This document shows, piece by piece, positions 16,366 to 25,596 of a stretch of DNA of 64,000 bases. The first letter of the stretch is position 1. Every line of letters starts with the position of its first letter. Position numbers and translations under genes: made by a program. The notes beneath the pieces are model-generated. The model did not search any database. It was given only the letters and a program-made list of their open reading frames with translations, and was not told the origin of the DNA. The stretch is from an uncultured Duncaniella sp. Its GTDB lineage: Bacteria; Bacteroidota; Bacteroidia; Bacteroidales; Muribaculaceae. The stretch lies in contig CAJTQR010000001.1 of NCBI GenBank assembly GCA_910578515.1, positions 806,001-870,000 of the forward strand, written 5' to 3'.

Positions 16366-18636
16366 ATGCTCAAATCAAATGTCATATGGCCTGGACATCG
16401 GCGCTATAAGTCGTGCACAGAGTGGGAACCAATAGGCTTCTTCTCTGATTGTTTATGTAATGCAACTTATTTCGACCTTATGCTTGGCTTCTTTTCCTCA
16501 TCGGCAATAAGCGTACTCGCAAATGGGTTTGCTGTATTCCTTTATAATGGTGGTAAAATGAGGCTCATTGTAAATGATATTTTGACAGATGACGATAAAA
16601 ACGCCATTGCAGCAGGCTCTGGTGATATTGAAATACTATTTTTTGACATATTTGATATTCAAAAAATTAAAGACACATTATCAGAAAGAGATCGACATTT
16701 TTTTGATTGTTTGGCTTGGCTTATACGTCATAACCGTTTTGAAGTTAAAATCATTGCACCTAAAAGCGGTATAGGGATTTCTCATACTAAATCTGGCATT
16801 TTTTCTGATGGCATTAACAAAGTTGGGTTTGATGGTTCATGTAATTTCTCACGAACTGCACTTGTAGATAATATTGAAAGCTTGACTGTCTCATGTGATT
16901 GGGATGGGAATATTGAGGTTGCGAAGGTTGAAGCGATTAGAAAAGATTTTGAAAACGTATTCCAAGAAAAAGATTGCAATGTTGTTTATTTATCAGTAGA
17001 TAAAGTTCAGACTAGAATTACAGATAGTTTCCCTGATAAATCAATATCTGAATTACTTGAAGCGGAATATAAGATATTAAGAAATCATCGTCAACATAAT
17101 ATTTCCAAACACATTATCAAAGCATTGGATAATTCCAAAGAGCGTTTGGAGGTAATTTTGGATAAGCTCAAAGAGATTGAATATCGGGATATTGTTATAC
17201 GAAGCAATGAGCCGCAATTTCCATATACATCTGGTCCAAGAGATTATCAAATTCAGGCTTTTGAGAATTGGAAAGCCAACAAGCAGAAAGGTCTGTTTGC
17301 AATGGCAACAGGTACTGGAAAAACCATTACCTCATTAAACTGTCTACTTGAAATTTATAAAAGATTAGGTTATTATAAAGCCCTTATACTGGTTCCGACG
17401 ATTACTCTTGTAGAACAATGGGAAAAAGAGTGTGCAAAATTCAACTTTACCAATGTAATTAAAGTCTGCTCTAAATATAGTGGATGGCAAACTTCATTGG
17501 CAAATATAAGAATGTTGGAGCTTTCAAATCCAGATAATAAGCAATCATATGTGATAATTTCCACATATGCATCATTTATTCGACCTGCAAATTTCATTGA
17601 ATTAAATCAGTTCCCTAAGAACAAACTATTGCTCATAGCTGACGAAGCACATAATATGGGATCTGGACTCATAGCCAAACGTCTTAATGATATTAAGTAT
17701 TTACGAAGAATTGGTTTGTCTGCAACTCCTGAACGTCAGTTTGACGAGGAAGGTAATGCTCGCTTAATGGAGTTCTTTGGTTGCAATAGAGTATATACTT
17801 TTGAATACTCAATGGCGGAGGCTATTAGGAATAAAGCATTGTGCAAATATTATTACTATCCACATTTAGTCGAACTGACAAGTGAGGAGATGCTTCAATA
17901 CATTGAGCTATCTAAGAAGATTGCAAAAATAATCAATCGAGAAGATGATGATAGCCGCGAAATATTGAAACGGCTTTTGCTTAAACGGAAGCAGATTATA
18001 CATAAGGCAGAAAATAAAAAGAGTATTTTTGAAGATATTTTAAAAGAACATCAAGAGAAAACAGGTTCATTAAAATATACATTAGTATATGTTCCTGAAG
18101 GAAATCAACTAGATGATCAGGGGGCAGATGTTTTTGATACGACAGAACAAATAAAAGATGACGAAGATACTATTCATCTTATTAACGAATATACCCGAAT
18201 CGTAAGAGATGTTGATTCGCATATTGTGGTACGTCAATTTACCTCAGAATCCACTGATCGTGATATAATGTTAGCTGATTTTGCAAAAGGTAATATTGAT
18301 GTATTAACTTCTATGAAATGTTTGGATGAAGGGGTTGACGTTCCGCGAAGCGAGTTAGCAATCTTCTGTGCAAGCACTGGAAATCCCAGACAATTTATTC
18401 AACGTCGGGGGCGTGTGTTGCGAATAAATGACGATAAACGGTTTGCTATTATTCACGATTTAGTAGTGATTCCTCAGATAAACTTTGATCCAGATTGCTA
18501 TGAGTTGGAGAAGAGTTTAGTTTCAGCTGAAATAAACCGTGTTCGAGATTTTGCGTTGCTTTCTGAAAATTGTAACGACACATTGAATGCATTAGATGAT
18601 GTATTAAACCAATATCAGATTTCAATATTTAACTAA
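16366..18636 (+). CDS. SF2 DEAD/DEAH helicase with N-terminal PLD-like nuclease domain
   Basis: About 756 residues from ATG 16366; a TTG at 16348 would add six residues and overlap dndB-like. The N-terminal domain carries ISHTKSGIFSDG and VGFDGSCNFSRTA, an HxK...GSxN (HKD) motif of phospholipase-D-type nucleases. The helicase core follows: Walker A MATGTGKTITS near 312, LLIADEAHNMG near 425, IGLSATPER, and motif VI FIQRRGRVLRI near 690. Helicases of this kind are annotated as restriction partners in phosphorothioation loci. With the GIY-YIG protein it is the best candidate for the interference arm of this operon. The gene lies 7 bp before a small ORF. Confidence 0.75.
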   Translation: MLKSNVIWPGHRRYKSCTEWEPIGFFSDCLCNATYFDLMLGFFSSSAISVLANGFAVFLYNGGKMRLIVNDILTDDDKNAIAAGSGDIEILFFDIFDIQKIKDTLSERDRHFFDCLAWLIRHNRFEVKIIAPKSGIGISHTKSGIFSDGINKVGFDGSCNFSRTALVDNIESLTVSCDWDGNIEVAKVEAIRKDFENVFQEKDCNVVYLSVDKVQTRITDSFPDKSISELLEAEYKILRNHRQHNISKHIIKALDNSKERLEVILDKLKEIEYRDIVIRSNEPQFPYTSGPRDYQIQAFENWKANKQKGLFAMATGTGKTITSLNCLLEIYKRLGYYKALILVPTITLVEQWEKECAKFNFTNVIKVCSKYSGWQTSLANIRMLELSNPDNKQSYVIISTYASFIRPANFIELNQFPKNKLLLIADEAHNMGSGLIAKRLNDIKYLRRIGLSATPERQFDEEGNARLMEFFGCNRVYTFEYSMAEAIRNKALCKYYYYPHLVELTSEEMLQYIELSKKIAKIINREDDDSREILKRLLLKRKQIIHKAENKKSIFEDILKEHQEKTGSLKYTLVYVPEGNQLDDQGADVFDTTEQIKDDEDTIHLINEYTRIVRDVDSHIVVRQFTSESTDRDIMLADFAKGNIDVLTSMKCLDEGVDVPRSELAIFCASTGNPRQFIQRRGRVLRINDDKRFAIIHDLVVIPQINFDPDCYELEKSLVSAEINRVRDFALLSENCNDTLNALDDVLNQYQISIFN

Positions 18637-18643
18637 TATCATT

Positions 18644-18877
18644 ATGGCTACTCATTATACAAATGGAGACAGAATACTGCAAGCAGTATTGGCCGATCCC
18701 AAACTGGCCGAATTAGGAGAGTATATACCAACAGGAGACGAGACTATTGTAGATGCTCTTGATTCAGAGAATACCACAATACGAGCTGTTGCGATGATTA
18801 TTGATGGTAATGAAAATCAATATACTCAAAAGGAAATATACACTCAGGTGTCTAACTTCTTGACTTCGAATATATGA
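18644..18877 (+). CDS. Small acidic hypothetical protein in the phosphorothioation operon
   Basis: The protein has 77 residues: MATHYTNGDRILQAVLADPK to the end FLTSNI. It is acidic and probably helical, with a repeated small-residue pattern but no recognised motif. It is 7 bp after the PLD-helicase gene, and its stop overlaps the start of the DndD-like gene (ATGA), so it is translated as part of the operon. It may be a structural partner of the SMC-like protein, comparable in size to small Dnd components, but no sequence similarity to DndE was seen. Confidence 0.6.
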   Translation: MATHYTNGDRILQAVLADPKLAELGEYIPTGDETIVDALDSENTTIRAVAMIIDGNENQYTQKEIYTQVSNFLTSNI

Positions 18878-21048
18878 AACTAAATAAGATTATTATTAAG
18901 AATTTCCGCAGTTATTACGGTGAAAATTGTTTTGAGTTATCGGATGGTCTTACTCTAGTTATTGGTGATAACGGCGATGGCAAAACCACTTTCTTTGAAG
19001 CTCTTGAATGGTTGTTTGACACCAGCAAAGACAATAAAAGTGAAAGCAATATTTCTGAAATGCGTAAAGCGGAAATAGGGATAGGGGATTGTGATGAGGT
19101 TTCTGTCACGATGACCTTTGAACATGGAGGAGAAAAGGAAATTTGTAAGAAATTCATTTTTGAGAAAACAGCTGAAAATTTCGTAAAAACAAGAGATTTT
19201 TCTTTTGTCGGCTATGAGATAGTTGGTTCAGAACGGCATAATCGAGATGGGAAGATACTATTAGAGTCCTGTTTTGATACAGTTATTCGTCGATATTGCC
19301 TTTTTAAAGGAGAACGAGAATTAAATGTGTTTGACAATAATACGGCACTTAAAACGCTTGTTGATACATTTTCCGGAATCAAGCAATTCGATAATCTTGT
19401 CGAGATGACCTCATACTTTGAGCAACAGTCTGATAATTTGGTTACCAAGGAACTAAGAAAAGACAAAAAGCAAGAGGCAACTATTAGACAACTTGAGTTT
19501 GATTTGAGCAAAGTGCAGTCTGAAATTTCTGATGTGCGAAATAGTATCAACACAAAAGAGAAGGCTGTTTCAGATTACGAGACTCGTTTGAAGATTTTGG
19601 AGGATAATCAAGATGCATGTGAGAATCTCCAAGATATAAACGCTCGAATTGAACAAAAGAAAATAGAGCAACGAAGATTAATGGGATACATTAATTTAGA
19701 TTATAATGCTATGTTGCTTGATGATATGTGGATTCTTCGCGCATATCATTCTGTTTTAAGTGAATATCAGAAAAAAGTATCAGCTCTTAGTCGAGAAAAA
19801 CGTAAATTACAGAAAGCAGAAGATGAACGAATTGCCATCGAAAAAGGGAAATTAGAAGCTATTAAAGAAATTCAAAAGTTAGCAAATAATGCGACTCCTC
19901 TCCCTTGGAATCTCCCGGATAAAGAGACTATGCAGGAGATGATTGATGATGAAATATGCAAAGTTTGTGGGCGTCCTGCAGAAAAAGGAAGTGAAGCCTA
20001 TGACTTTATGGTTAACAAACTTAATGAATATCTTGAACATATTCGAAAAGAATCGAAATCTACGCAACAACAGGAGACTCCAATAAAACCACTTTTTGAA
20101 AACACATATATAAATGAACTTCATACTCGTAGTATTCAATTAAGTGGCGATACCGATCAGGAATTATCGAAGTTGGCGACTATTATTGCTGACAGGCTAT
20201 CTTTTGTACAAAATAGAAAACAGGATTTGGAGAGAGTAAATAAAGACTTGACAGAAGCTGAAGACTCAAAAATGCAATTGCTTATTCAAACTCCTGATTT
20301 GACAGAGGAAATGCTTATCAAAAACTTTAAGGATTTCAAAGGACTTTCTGATAGTAGCAAAAGAGCGTCATTAGACCTTCAAGACCTCAAACGCAGACTT
20401 GAAGAATTAGAGATACAGAAACAGGAATTAAAAGATAAACAGAATCAAATTGTTCCGTCTAATGGAATTGTAAGAGTCTATCAGAAGGTCCATATTACGC
20501 TCGAGCGAATAATGAAGGCATTTGAAGCGGCAAAGGATAGAAATGTAGAAGAATTTATTAAGACCCTTGAAGAACAAGCAAATATATATCTAAAGAAACT
20601 CAACGCTGATGATTTTCGTGGTGTTATAAAGATAAAGAGGACAGTTGACGGCTCAGCTAAAATCAATCTTTATAGTTCAAATGATACTATAATAGCTAAT
20701 CCGGGAGGAGCACAAAAGACGACTATGTATATGTCTGTTCTTTTTGCGATTTCTAATATTACTACGCTAAAGAGAGATGAAGACTATCCTTTGATTTTTG
20801 ATGCCCCGACATCTTCTTTTGGTGAGTTCAAAGAGGATATTTTCTATAATATTATTGACAATATTGATAAACAATGCATTATATTTACAAAAGACCTGTT
20901 GAAATTCGATCGTGAAACAGAGTCCCGAAGGCTAGATTTTGATAAGATAAATCAACTATCATGCTCTGTATATCGCATACAAAAGGCCTCCGGCTACGAT
21001 GAAGAAGATTTGTCGACAATTCAAACATTAACTGAAAGAATTAAATAA
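18874..21048 (+). CDS. SMC/RecN-like ATPase resembling DndD
   Basis: The protein has 724 residues. Residues 1-45 give the ABC-type head: KIIIKNFRSYYGENCFEL and Walker A GDNGDGKTTFFEALEWLFD. Long coiled coils (about 190-330 and 420-560) flank a zinc-hook-like CKVCGRP near 367. The signature/Walker B half is NPGGAQKTTMYMSVLF and YPLIFDAPTSSFGEF near 640. DndD is a coiled-coil ATPase of this build that works with DndC in backbone sulfur modification, thought to nick or open DNA. It shares 4 bp with the 77-aa gene upstream and lies 8 bp before the next gene. Confidence 0.8.
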   Translation: MKLNKIIIKNFRSYYGENCFELSDGLTLVIGDNGDGKTTFFEALEWLFDTSKDNKSESNISEMRKAEIGIGDCDEVSVTMTFEHGGEKEICKKFIFEKTAENFVKTRDFSFVGYEIVGSERHNRDGKILLESCFDTVIRRYCLFKGERELNVFDNNTALKTLVDTFSGIKQFDNLVEMTSYFEQQSDNLVTKELRKDKKQEATIRQLEFDLSKVQSEISDVRNSINTKEKAVSDYETRLKILEDNQDACENLQDINARIEQKKIEQRRLMGYINLDYNAMLLDDMWILRAYHSVLSEYQKKVSALSREKRKLQKAEDERIAIEKGKLEAIKEIQKLANNATPLPWNLPDKETMQEMIDDEICKVCGRPAEKGSEAYDFMVNKLNEYLEHIRKESKSTQQQETPIKPLFENTYINELHTRSIQLSGDTDQELSKLATIIADRLSFVQNRKQDLERVNKDLTEAEDSKMQLLIQTPDLTEEMLIKNFKDFKGLSDSSKRASLDLQDLKRRLEELEIQKQELKDKQNQIVPSNGIVRVYQKVHITLERIMKAFEAAKDRNVEEFIKTLEEQANIYLKKLNADDFRGVIKIKRTVDGSAKINLYSSNDTIIANPGGAQKTTMYMSVLFAISNITTLKRDEDYPLIFDAPTSSFGEFKEDIFYNIIDNIDKQCIIFTKDLLKFDRETESRRLDFDKINQLSCSVYRIQKASGYDEEDLSTIQTLTERIK

Positions 21049-21056
21049 GCAAAGTT

Positions 21057-21626
21057 ATGGCAGAGAAACTATATGATATATGGGCAAGACGTAATCCGAA
21101 TTGGGAGAAGCGTTATGAGGAGTCTATAATAAAAAATTTCAGCGATTATGGAAAAGGCGTAACAAATCTAGGTGATGCCAAAGGAAAGTTATTTGGTGCT
21201 GGGTATGAAATTTTCATCATTGCGTTCTTTATAGGTCTATATTATGACCAAAGAAGAAAACTTATAGATGATAGTACAAAAATAAAATCGTTAGGACAAC
21301 CTATTCAATATTGGGGCAATATCGATTCAGTAAAAGGTCGTAAAGCTTATCCTAAATTGAGAGAGTTTATTTTCACTGCATTAGTGGCTAAAACCGATTT
21401 TGATTTCATCGCTCTTGATAAAGGTTTAGTAACGCCAAGAAAGGCAGTTGATGCTTTAATGCAAACTATGGAAGAGTATGCCAATTGGGGTTTTCATTTT
21501 ATAGAGGATAAATTAATTGATAATCCTAACTACTTTTATAGGGAAGCTGCTTTTCTTGAAGTATTTTTAACTTTTGATGCAAGTACAACGGATTCGGTTG
21601 ACGATGAACCAGATTCGTTGGATTAG
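21057..21626 (+). CDS. Hypothetical protein ending the phosphorothioation operon
   Basis: The protein has 189 residues from ATG 21057. Conserved-looking blocks are LFGAGYEIFIIAFFIGLYYD, PIQYWGN, FIFTALVAKTDFDFIALDKG and MEEYANWGFHFIEDKL. The tail is acidic (TDSVDDEPDSLD). It does not look like the classical small DndE. The coupling to the DndD-like gene (8 bp) and its last position suggest a dedicated partner of that ATPase. Function unknown. Confidence 0.65.
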   Translation: MAEKLYDIWARRNPNWEKRYEESIIKNFSDYGKGVTNLGDAKGKLFGAGYEIFIIAFFIGLYYDQRRKLIDDSTKIKSLGQPIQYWGNIDSVKGRKAYPKLREFIFTALVAKTDFDFIALDKGLVTPRKAVDALMQTMEEYANWGFHFIEDKLIDNPNYFYREAAFLEVFLTFDASTTDSVDDEPDSLD

Positions 21627-21785
21627 AGTGGAATATACGAACTGAAGAGCATCCATTGAAAAAGGTTTCTATAAACTTTATTTCAAATGGGTGTACAATT
21701 GTAAGCATACAGACACATTCCTGATTTTTTAATTTTAGAATTAGCAAAATCATTAGAATTACAAGGGCTATAAAACATAAAATAT

Positions 21786-22001
21786 ATGCCGAATGACATT
21801 CAATTCATATTATACAATCTTCCAGAAGAGGATGGTAAGGTGCAGGTAATCATCAGAGATGAAACTCTTTGGTGTACTTAAAAAATTATGACTCAACTTT
21901 TTGGTATGGATAGAACTACTGTTTCTAAGTATCTCAAAAATATATTCGAGTCATTTGAGTTACAGCAGGACTCAGTATGTGCAAAATTTGCACATACTTG
22001 A
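21786..22001 (+). pseudogene. RhuM-family gene fragment with internal stop
   Basis: The frame from ATG 21786 reads MPNDIQFILYNLPEEDGK...ETLWCT, then TAA at 21879-21881 where relatives have Gln (TQK), then IMTQLFGMDRTTVSKYLKN and DSVCAKFAHT before a TGA. This matches the N-terminus of the RhuM protein at 36622-37623 (IQFILYNLP, TQKAMSQLF). The remaining two thirds are missing. It sits 32 bp before an intact rhuM, so it looks like a decayed older copy. Confidence 0.8.
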
Positions 22002-22033
22002 GAATATAGTTTTGTATCATTATTGTATGATTT

Positions 22034-23056
22034 ATGGCAAAGAATATAGTAATACGGAATAGTACAGCAGAGTTTCTTATCTTTATGCTTGAAGGTAAAG
22101 AGGATGGAATTCAAGTGATGTATAAGGATGAGACTATTTGGGCTACACAAAAAGTGATGGCGCAGCTTTTTGATTGCTCAACTGATAATATTAGCCTACA
22201 CTTAAAAAATATATTTGCATCCGGAGAACTAGTCAAAGATTCAGTTGCCGAGAAAAACTCGGTAACTGCTGCTGATGGGAAAAATTATCAAACAATGTTT
22301 TATAATCTCGATGCCATTATCAGTGTCGGGTATAGGGTTAATTCTGTTCGTGCCACTCAGTTCCGGCAGTGGTGTACATATGTGCTTCGTCAGTTTGCTA
22401 TCCGTGGTTATGTACTTGATCATAAGCGAATGGAGAATGGGGCTTTTTTAGGTGAGGATTACTTTGAGCATTTGCTTGCCGAAATAAGGGAAATAAGGCT
22501 AAGTGAACGTCGCTTTTATCAAAAACTGACAGACATTTATGCTACGGCTATAGACTATAATAAAGATGCTCCGACAACTCGCCTTTTCTTCAAAAAGATA
22601 CAGAACAAAATGCACTATGCTATACATGGGCATACCGCTGCGGAGCTGATTGTGGAACGTGCCAATGCGGATAAAGAACACATGGGACTGATTACTTGGG
22701 AAAATGCTCCGAATGGGAAAATTGTCAAAACAGATGTGTCTATTGCAAAGAACTATTTGCGAGAAAATGAATTGGAAGAAATGGGCAGAATAGTCAATGC
22801 GTCCCTTGATATGGCAGAAAATATGGCTAAACGTCGCATTCCAATGACAATGGAGGATTGGGCAAAGCGTATTGATAAATTTATTGATGTAGCAGAACTC
22901 CCGATATTACAGGATAGCGGAAGCGTATCAGCAGAGTTTGCCAAAGAGTTCGCAGAAACGGAGTTTGAAAAGTACAGGGTTATTCAAGACAGACTGTTCC
23001 AATCTGACTTTGACCGATTCAGTGATGGTAATCTACTCCCTTTGGATATAGAATGA
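22034..23056 (+). CDS. RhuM family protein
   Basis: The protein has 340 residues. The N-terminal HTH-like part is TIWATQKVMAQLFDCSTDNI with HLKNIFASGELV. The mid block NLDAIISVGYRVNSVRATQFRQW and the later FFKKIQNKMHYAIHGHTAAE are typical of RhuM proteins, which resemble Fic/Doc-type and antirepressor families and often occur beside restriction-modification genes. Promoter-like TAGTTTTG is at 22007-22014. It is similar over its length to 36622-37623. A role with the phosphorothioation operon upstream is possible but unproven. Confidence 0.8.
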   Translation: MAKNIVIRNSTAEFLIFMLEGKEDGIQVMYKDETIWATQKVMAQLFDCSTDNISLHLKNIFASGELVKDSVAEKNSVTAADGKNYQTMFYNLDAIISVGYRVNSVRATQFRQWCTYVLRQFAIRGYVLDHKRMENGAFLGEDYFEHLLAEIREIRLSERRFYQKLTDIYATAIDYNKDAPTTRLFFKKIQNKMHYAIHGHTAAELIVERANADKEHMGLITWENAPNGKIVKTDVSIAKNYLRENELEEMGRIVNASLDMAENMAKRRIPMTMEDWAKRIDKFIDVAELPILQDSGSVSAEFAKEFAETEFEKYRVIQDRLFQSDFDRFSDGNLLPLDIE

Positions 23057-23066
23057 TATGGAAGTG

Positions 23067-23117
23067 AAAAGCAACGAGTTTTAATAATAGATTTTTAAGT
23101 TTAAGACTCGTTGCTTT
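23067..23117. terminator. Bidirectional terminator hairpin
   Basis: Arms AAAAGCAACGAGT (from 23067) and ACTCGTTGCTTT (to 23117) form a stem with flanking A and T runs. It closes rhuM on the plus strand and the mobilisable element operon on the minus strand. Confidence 0.75.
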
Positions 23118-23128
23118 GTTGTAATCTG

Positions 23129-23656
23129 CTATGGGGACTTGTTCAATACTTTCAAAAGAAGTATCATTGTAGTAATTCCAGTTGCGGTAATCAAAATAGT
23201 CCATAAAACAACCTTTCTAATCACAGCCGAGTGTAAAATCTCCACATTTGCTACTATGATGCTGACGAAAAAAGAAGATAGAGCAACCAGTGTAATGATC
23301 AAAATATAGAATGCAGTGTATGGCATTGAAATATATCTGTTAGCCTTGCTGATTTTCCGTTCAGTTTCATTACATTTGTCTTGAACCCGTTGAAGGAACT
23401 TATCAAGGACGGTCTGCCCAAATTTTTCGGCTTGCTCCTGGGTATCTTTGGCAATGCTTAATCTATACTCCTGTAGAAATTTGAGTGAATTTTCCAGATT
23501 TACACTCATTTCATGCACATTGTCGTTCAGGCTGGCAAGTTCTTTTATATTCAGGTCGAGTAGCCGATTCTCTTCTTCCAGATATTCATTCTTGGGGTTG
23601 GATTTTATGGGTTCCGCTTCATTCATTTCTGCGGAAAAATCGAATTTCTTTTTCAT
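23129..23656 (-). CDS. Coiled-coil protein with two C-terminal membrane segments
   Basis: The protein has 175 residues. The first 110 residues are charged and helical (EYLEEENRLLDLNIKELASL), a likely coiled coil. Two hydrophobic stretches follow: AFYILIITLVALSSFFVSII and VVLWTILITATGITTMILLL. The start ATG at 23656 is 4 bp after the relaxase stop. Copy B has a coiled-coil, single-TM protein in the same place (43699-44514). A likely role is membrane anchoring of the mobilisation complex; that is inference from position. Confidence 0.65.
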   Translation of the reverse strand: MKKKFDFSAEMNEAEPIKSNPKNEYLEEENRLLDLNIKELASLNDNVHEMSVNLENSLKFLQEYRLSIAKDTQEQAEKFGQTVLDKFLQRVQDKCNETERKISKANRYISMPYTAFYILIITLVALSSFFVSIIVANVEILHSAVIRKVVLWTILITATGITTMILLLKVLNKSP

Positions 23657-23660
23657 GCGC

Positions 23661-24869
23661 TTATCGTTTTAATCCGGTTTTAGGTTTCTTTCCTAACAGG
23701 CGACCTGCAGCACGGGCACATCTGCGAGCCCACTGCAAATCGTCTTCGTCTTTATCTCTCCACGGGAGATCGCTTTGTGAGCCTCCGCCACCTCCACCGG
23801 TTGCTACATTCGGCGTTTCAAGTAGTCCGACAAAAATAGCTACTGCCATATCGGTCAGTTCCTGACTGTTGGCGACAATTCTGTAATCAAATTCATCGTT
23901 GAAACAGTCAAGCACTTTTTCGGGAATATAGAAATGATAATTCTGATTTTCATAATTAAGCGTATAAGGAACCGTTCCCGAACGGCAAGTATTATATTGG
24001 GTATAATTGGCGTACACCGATGGTTTAGGAGCTTGCTCTGTTCCCTTAAACGTAGTGTTCAAAGTGCCAACTCTTGACTGATAATGCAATTTTTCCCATG
24101 TTTTAGGCAGTTTTGAGATCATTAGGTTCCTGCCGACTCCTAATTCAGATGCTTTGTATTTGGTGTTCCCATTCACAAGTGCATAGCCTCGGAGAATACC
24201 GTTTCCATCTTTTCTTTCATGTACAGCATAACCTTTCCTAACAAGAGTATTTTTGTACGCTTCCCATGACCACGATTGCATTGATTTCAGTGCATCCATG
24301 CAGTCTCGGTTCACTAGGTGAATATTGGAATTTCTGACTTGCGCTGCCGTTGTCCAGCCTCGTTTTTTTGCCACTCGTTCGGCTGCACGTTGCGCACGAA
24401 GATGAATGTTATGGTCGTTGTTGATGTTACCGTCTTCATCCATGCGACAAACCGCAGCATGAAGATGTGGAACTCCGCCTCCGGATTCCGTATGCAGCCA
24501 AACCGTGTATTTGCTGTTAGCCAAATGGGTCGGACAAGAGCGGACTTTTCCATCCTTGCCGATAATCACTTGTTTGTTAAACTCCGCAACGAAATCCTGC
24601 CAGAGTTTTTGCCAGTCTTCGACGTTAAAGAATCGGGTATGTTCAGCGGATGGACTTAGCTCAATTCTGATGACTGAGTTTTTTATCGGCCGGAAGCGTG
24701 ATAAGGTCAGTTGCATGGAGTTCCATATCCCCATAGCGTCCGGTTGCAATGGTAGCAGATTGTCCAATATCCGATGGATTTTCTCCGGGTGCTTTTTGTG
24801 CTGTGATTCGCCGGTAATGTAACGGATAGCATTTATGCTGTGCGATATTGCTTTAGCTTTTGCAATCAT
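23661..24869 (-). CDS. Relaxase / mobilisation nuclease
   Basis: The protein has 402 residues. The start MIAKAKAISHSINAIRYITG is usual for this relaxase group, and the metal-binding HUH-like motif is WLHTESGGGVPHLHAAVCR near residue 128 (H-x-E...HLH). Relaxases nick oriT and lead the strand into the recipient. A run of six glycines (near 358) links the catalytic part to a short basic C-terminus (KKPKTGLKR). It overlaps the mobC-like gene by 4 bp (ATGA). It is not closely alike to the relaxase of copy B, although their integrases are, so the mobilisation module has been exchanged. Confidence 0.8.
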   Translation of the reverse strand: MIAKAKAISHSINAIRYITGESQHKKHPEKIHRILDNLLPLQPDAMGIWNSMQLTLSRFRPIKNSVIRIELSPSAEHTRFFNVEDWQKLWQDFVAEFNKQVIIGKDGKVRSCPTHLANSKYTVWLHTESGGGVPHLHAAVCRMDEDGNINNDHNIHLRAQRAAERVAKKRGWTTAAQVRNSNIHLVNRDCMDALKSMQSWSWEAYKNTLVRKGYAVHERKDGNGILRGYALVNGNTKYKASELGVGRNLMISKLPKTWEKLHYQSRVGTLNTTFKGTEQAPKPSVYANYTQYNTCRSGTVPYTLNYENQNYHFYIPEKVLDCFNDEFDYRIVANSQELTDMAVAIFVGLLETPNVATGGGGGGSQSDLPWRDKDEDDLQWARRCARAAGRLLGKKPKTGLKR

Positions 24870-25285
24870 ATTTCTTCGGATTTATCGTTGGACGGAATCT
24901 TATTCTGTTCTTTTATGGCATTCAGGAACTGGCAGACACTTTCGGCTACATTGCCAAGTTCTTTGAGCCAACCGACCATGAACGGAATCTGATTGAACAT
25001 TGCCACGCGTTGCTTTGTGGACATTCCGTGAAGTGCGGAGGTGTATTTTACAAGGTCAGACCGGCAGTTATCCAGATTTTGCAACAGTGCCGCTTCTTCT
25101 TTCGTAAGTCTTGCTTTGGGGTGATAATTGTATGCACGGGCAAGCAGGTAGTCGCTTACCGTCATACCGCATTGCGCAGCCTGTGATTTTATATATTCCT
25201 TTTGCTTGGGGGTAACTTTCGCTCCGATGAAGACGCTTCTTGTCTCACTGGGGGTAGTCGATAAATTTTCAATATCTTCTTTCAT
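24866..25285 (-). CDS. MobC-like ribbon-helix-helix mobilisation protein
   Basis: The protein has 139 residues. VFIGAKVTPKQKEYIKSQAAQCGMTVSDYLLARA (read as separate short blocks around residues 18-50) has the form of an RHH DNA-binding fold followed by a helical MobC domain (LVKYTSALHGMSTKQRV). Such proteins bind beside oriT and help the relaxase melt the nick site. The gene overlaps the relaxase start by 4 bp. Confidence 0.75.
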   Translation of the reverse strand: MKEDIENLSTTPSETRSVFIGAKVTPKQKEYIKSQAAQCGMTVSDYLLARAYNYHPKARLTKEEAALLQNLDNCRSDLVKYTSALHGMSTKQRVAMFNQIPFMVGWLKELGNVAESVCQFLNAIKEQNKIPSNDKSEEI

Positions 25286-25596
25286 GCGAATTGTTTTTAT
25301 AATAGTGAATAGGTGCGAGCTTGCGAGTACCGCACTGGCGAAGTCTCTGAGCAGGCAAGAGCGCCAATGTACAACCGCAACGCAGTGAGGTTATACCTTG
25401 GCATATCTTGCAACAGATGCCTGTTGATGCTGCCTGACAAGCCATGTCGGGTGTACACACAGAAGCGGCAGACGGATGGAAACAGCGACAGATATATCCC
25501 TCTAAAAGAGGAGAGAGAATGAATACCTCATGCTGCATTCCTAACTACTTTGCTTTATTCCTATATATACGCCCCGACAATAAAGTAAAGCCAATT
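25286..25596. other. Noncoding gap, candidate oriT of copy A
   Basis: No gene is supported in these 311 bp. The gap is next to mobC, the usual place of oriT. It contains several short inverted repeats, such as GGCAT...ATGCC at about 25399-25420 and GTGCG...CGCAC at about 25310-25335 on the plus strand. The nick site cannot be named from sequence alone. Confidence 0.4.

Noticed and set aside
21976..21996. 21 bp near-palindrome TATGTGCAAAATTTGCACATA upstream of rhuM, considered as an operator
   Set aside because: It is part of the coding remnant of the RhuM pseudogene (SVCAKFAHT), a sequence common in that family's proteins, so a regulatory role is not needed to explain it.
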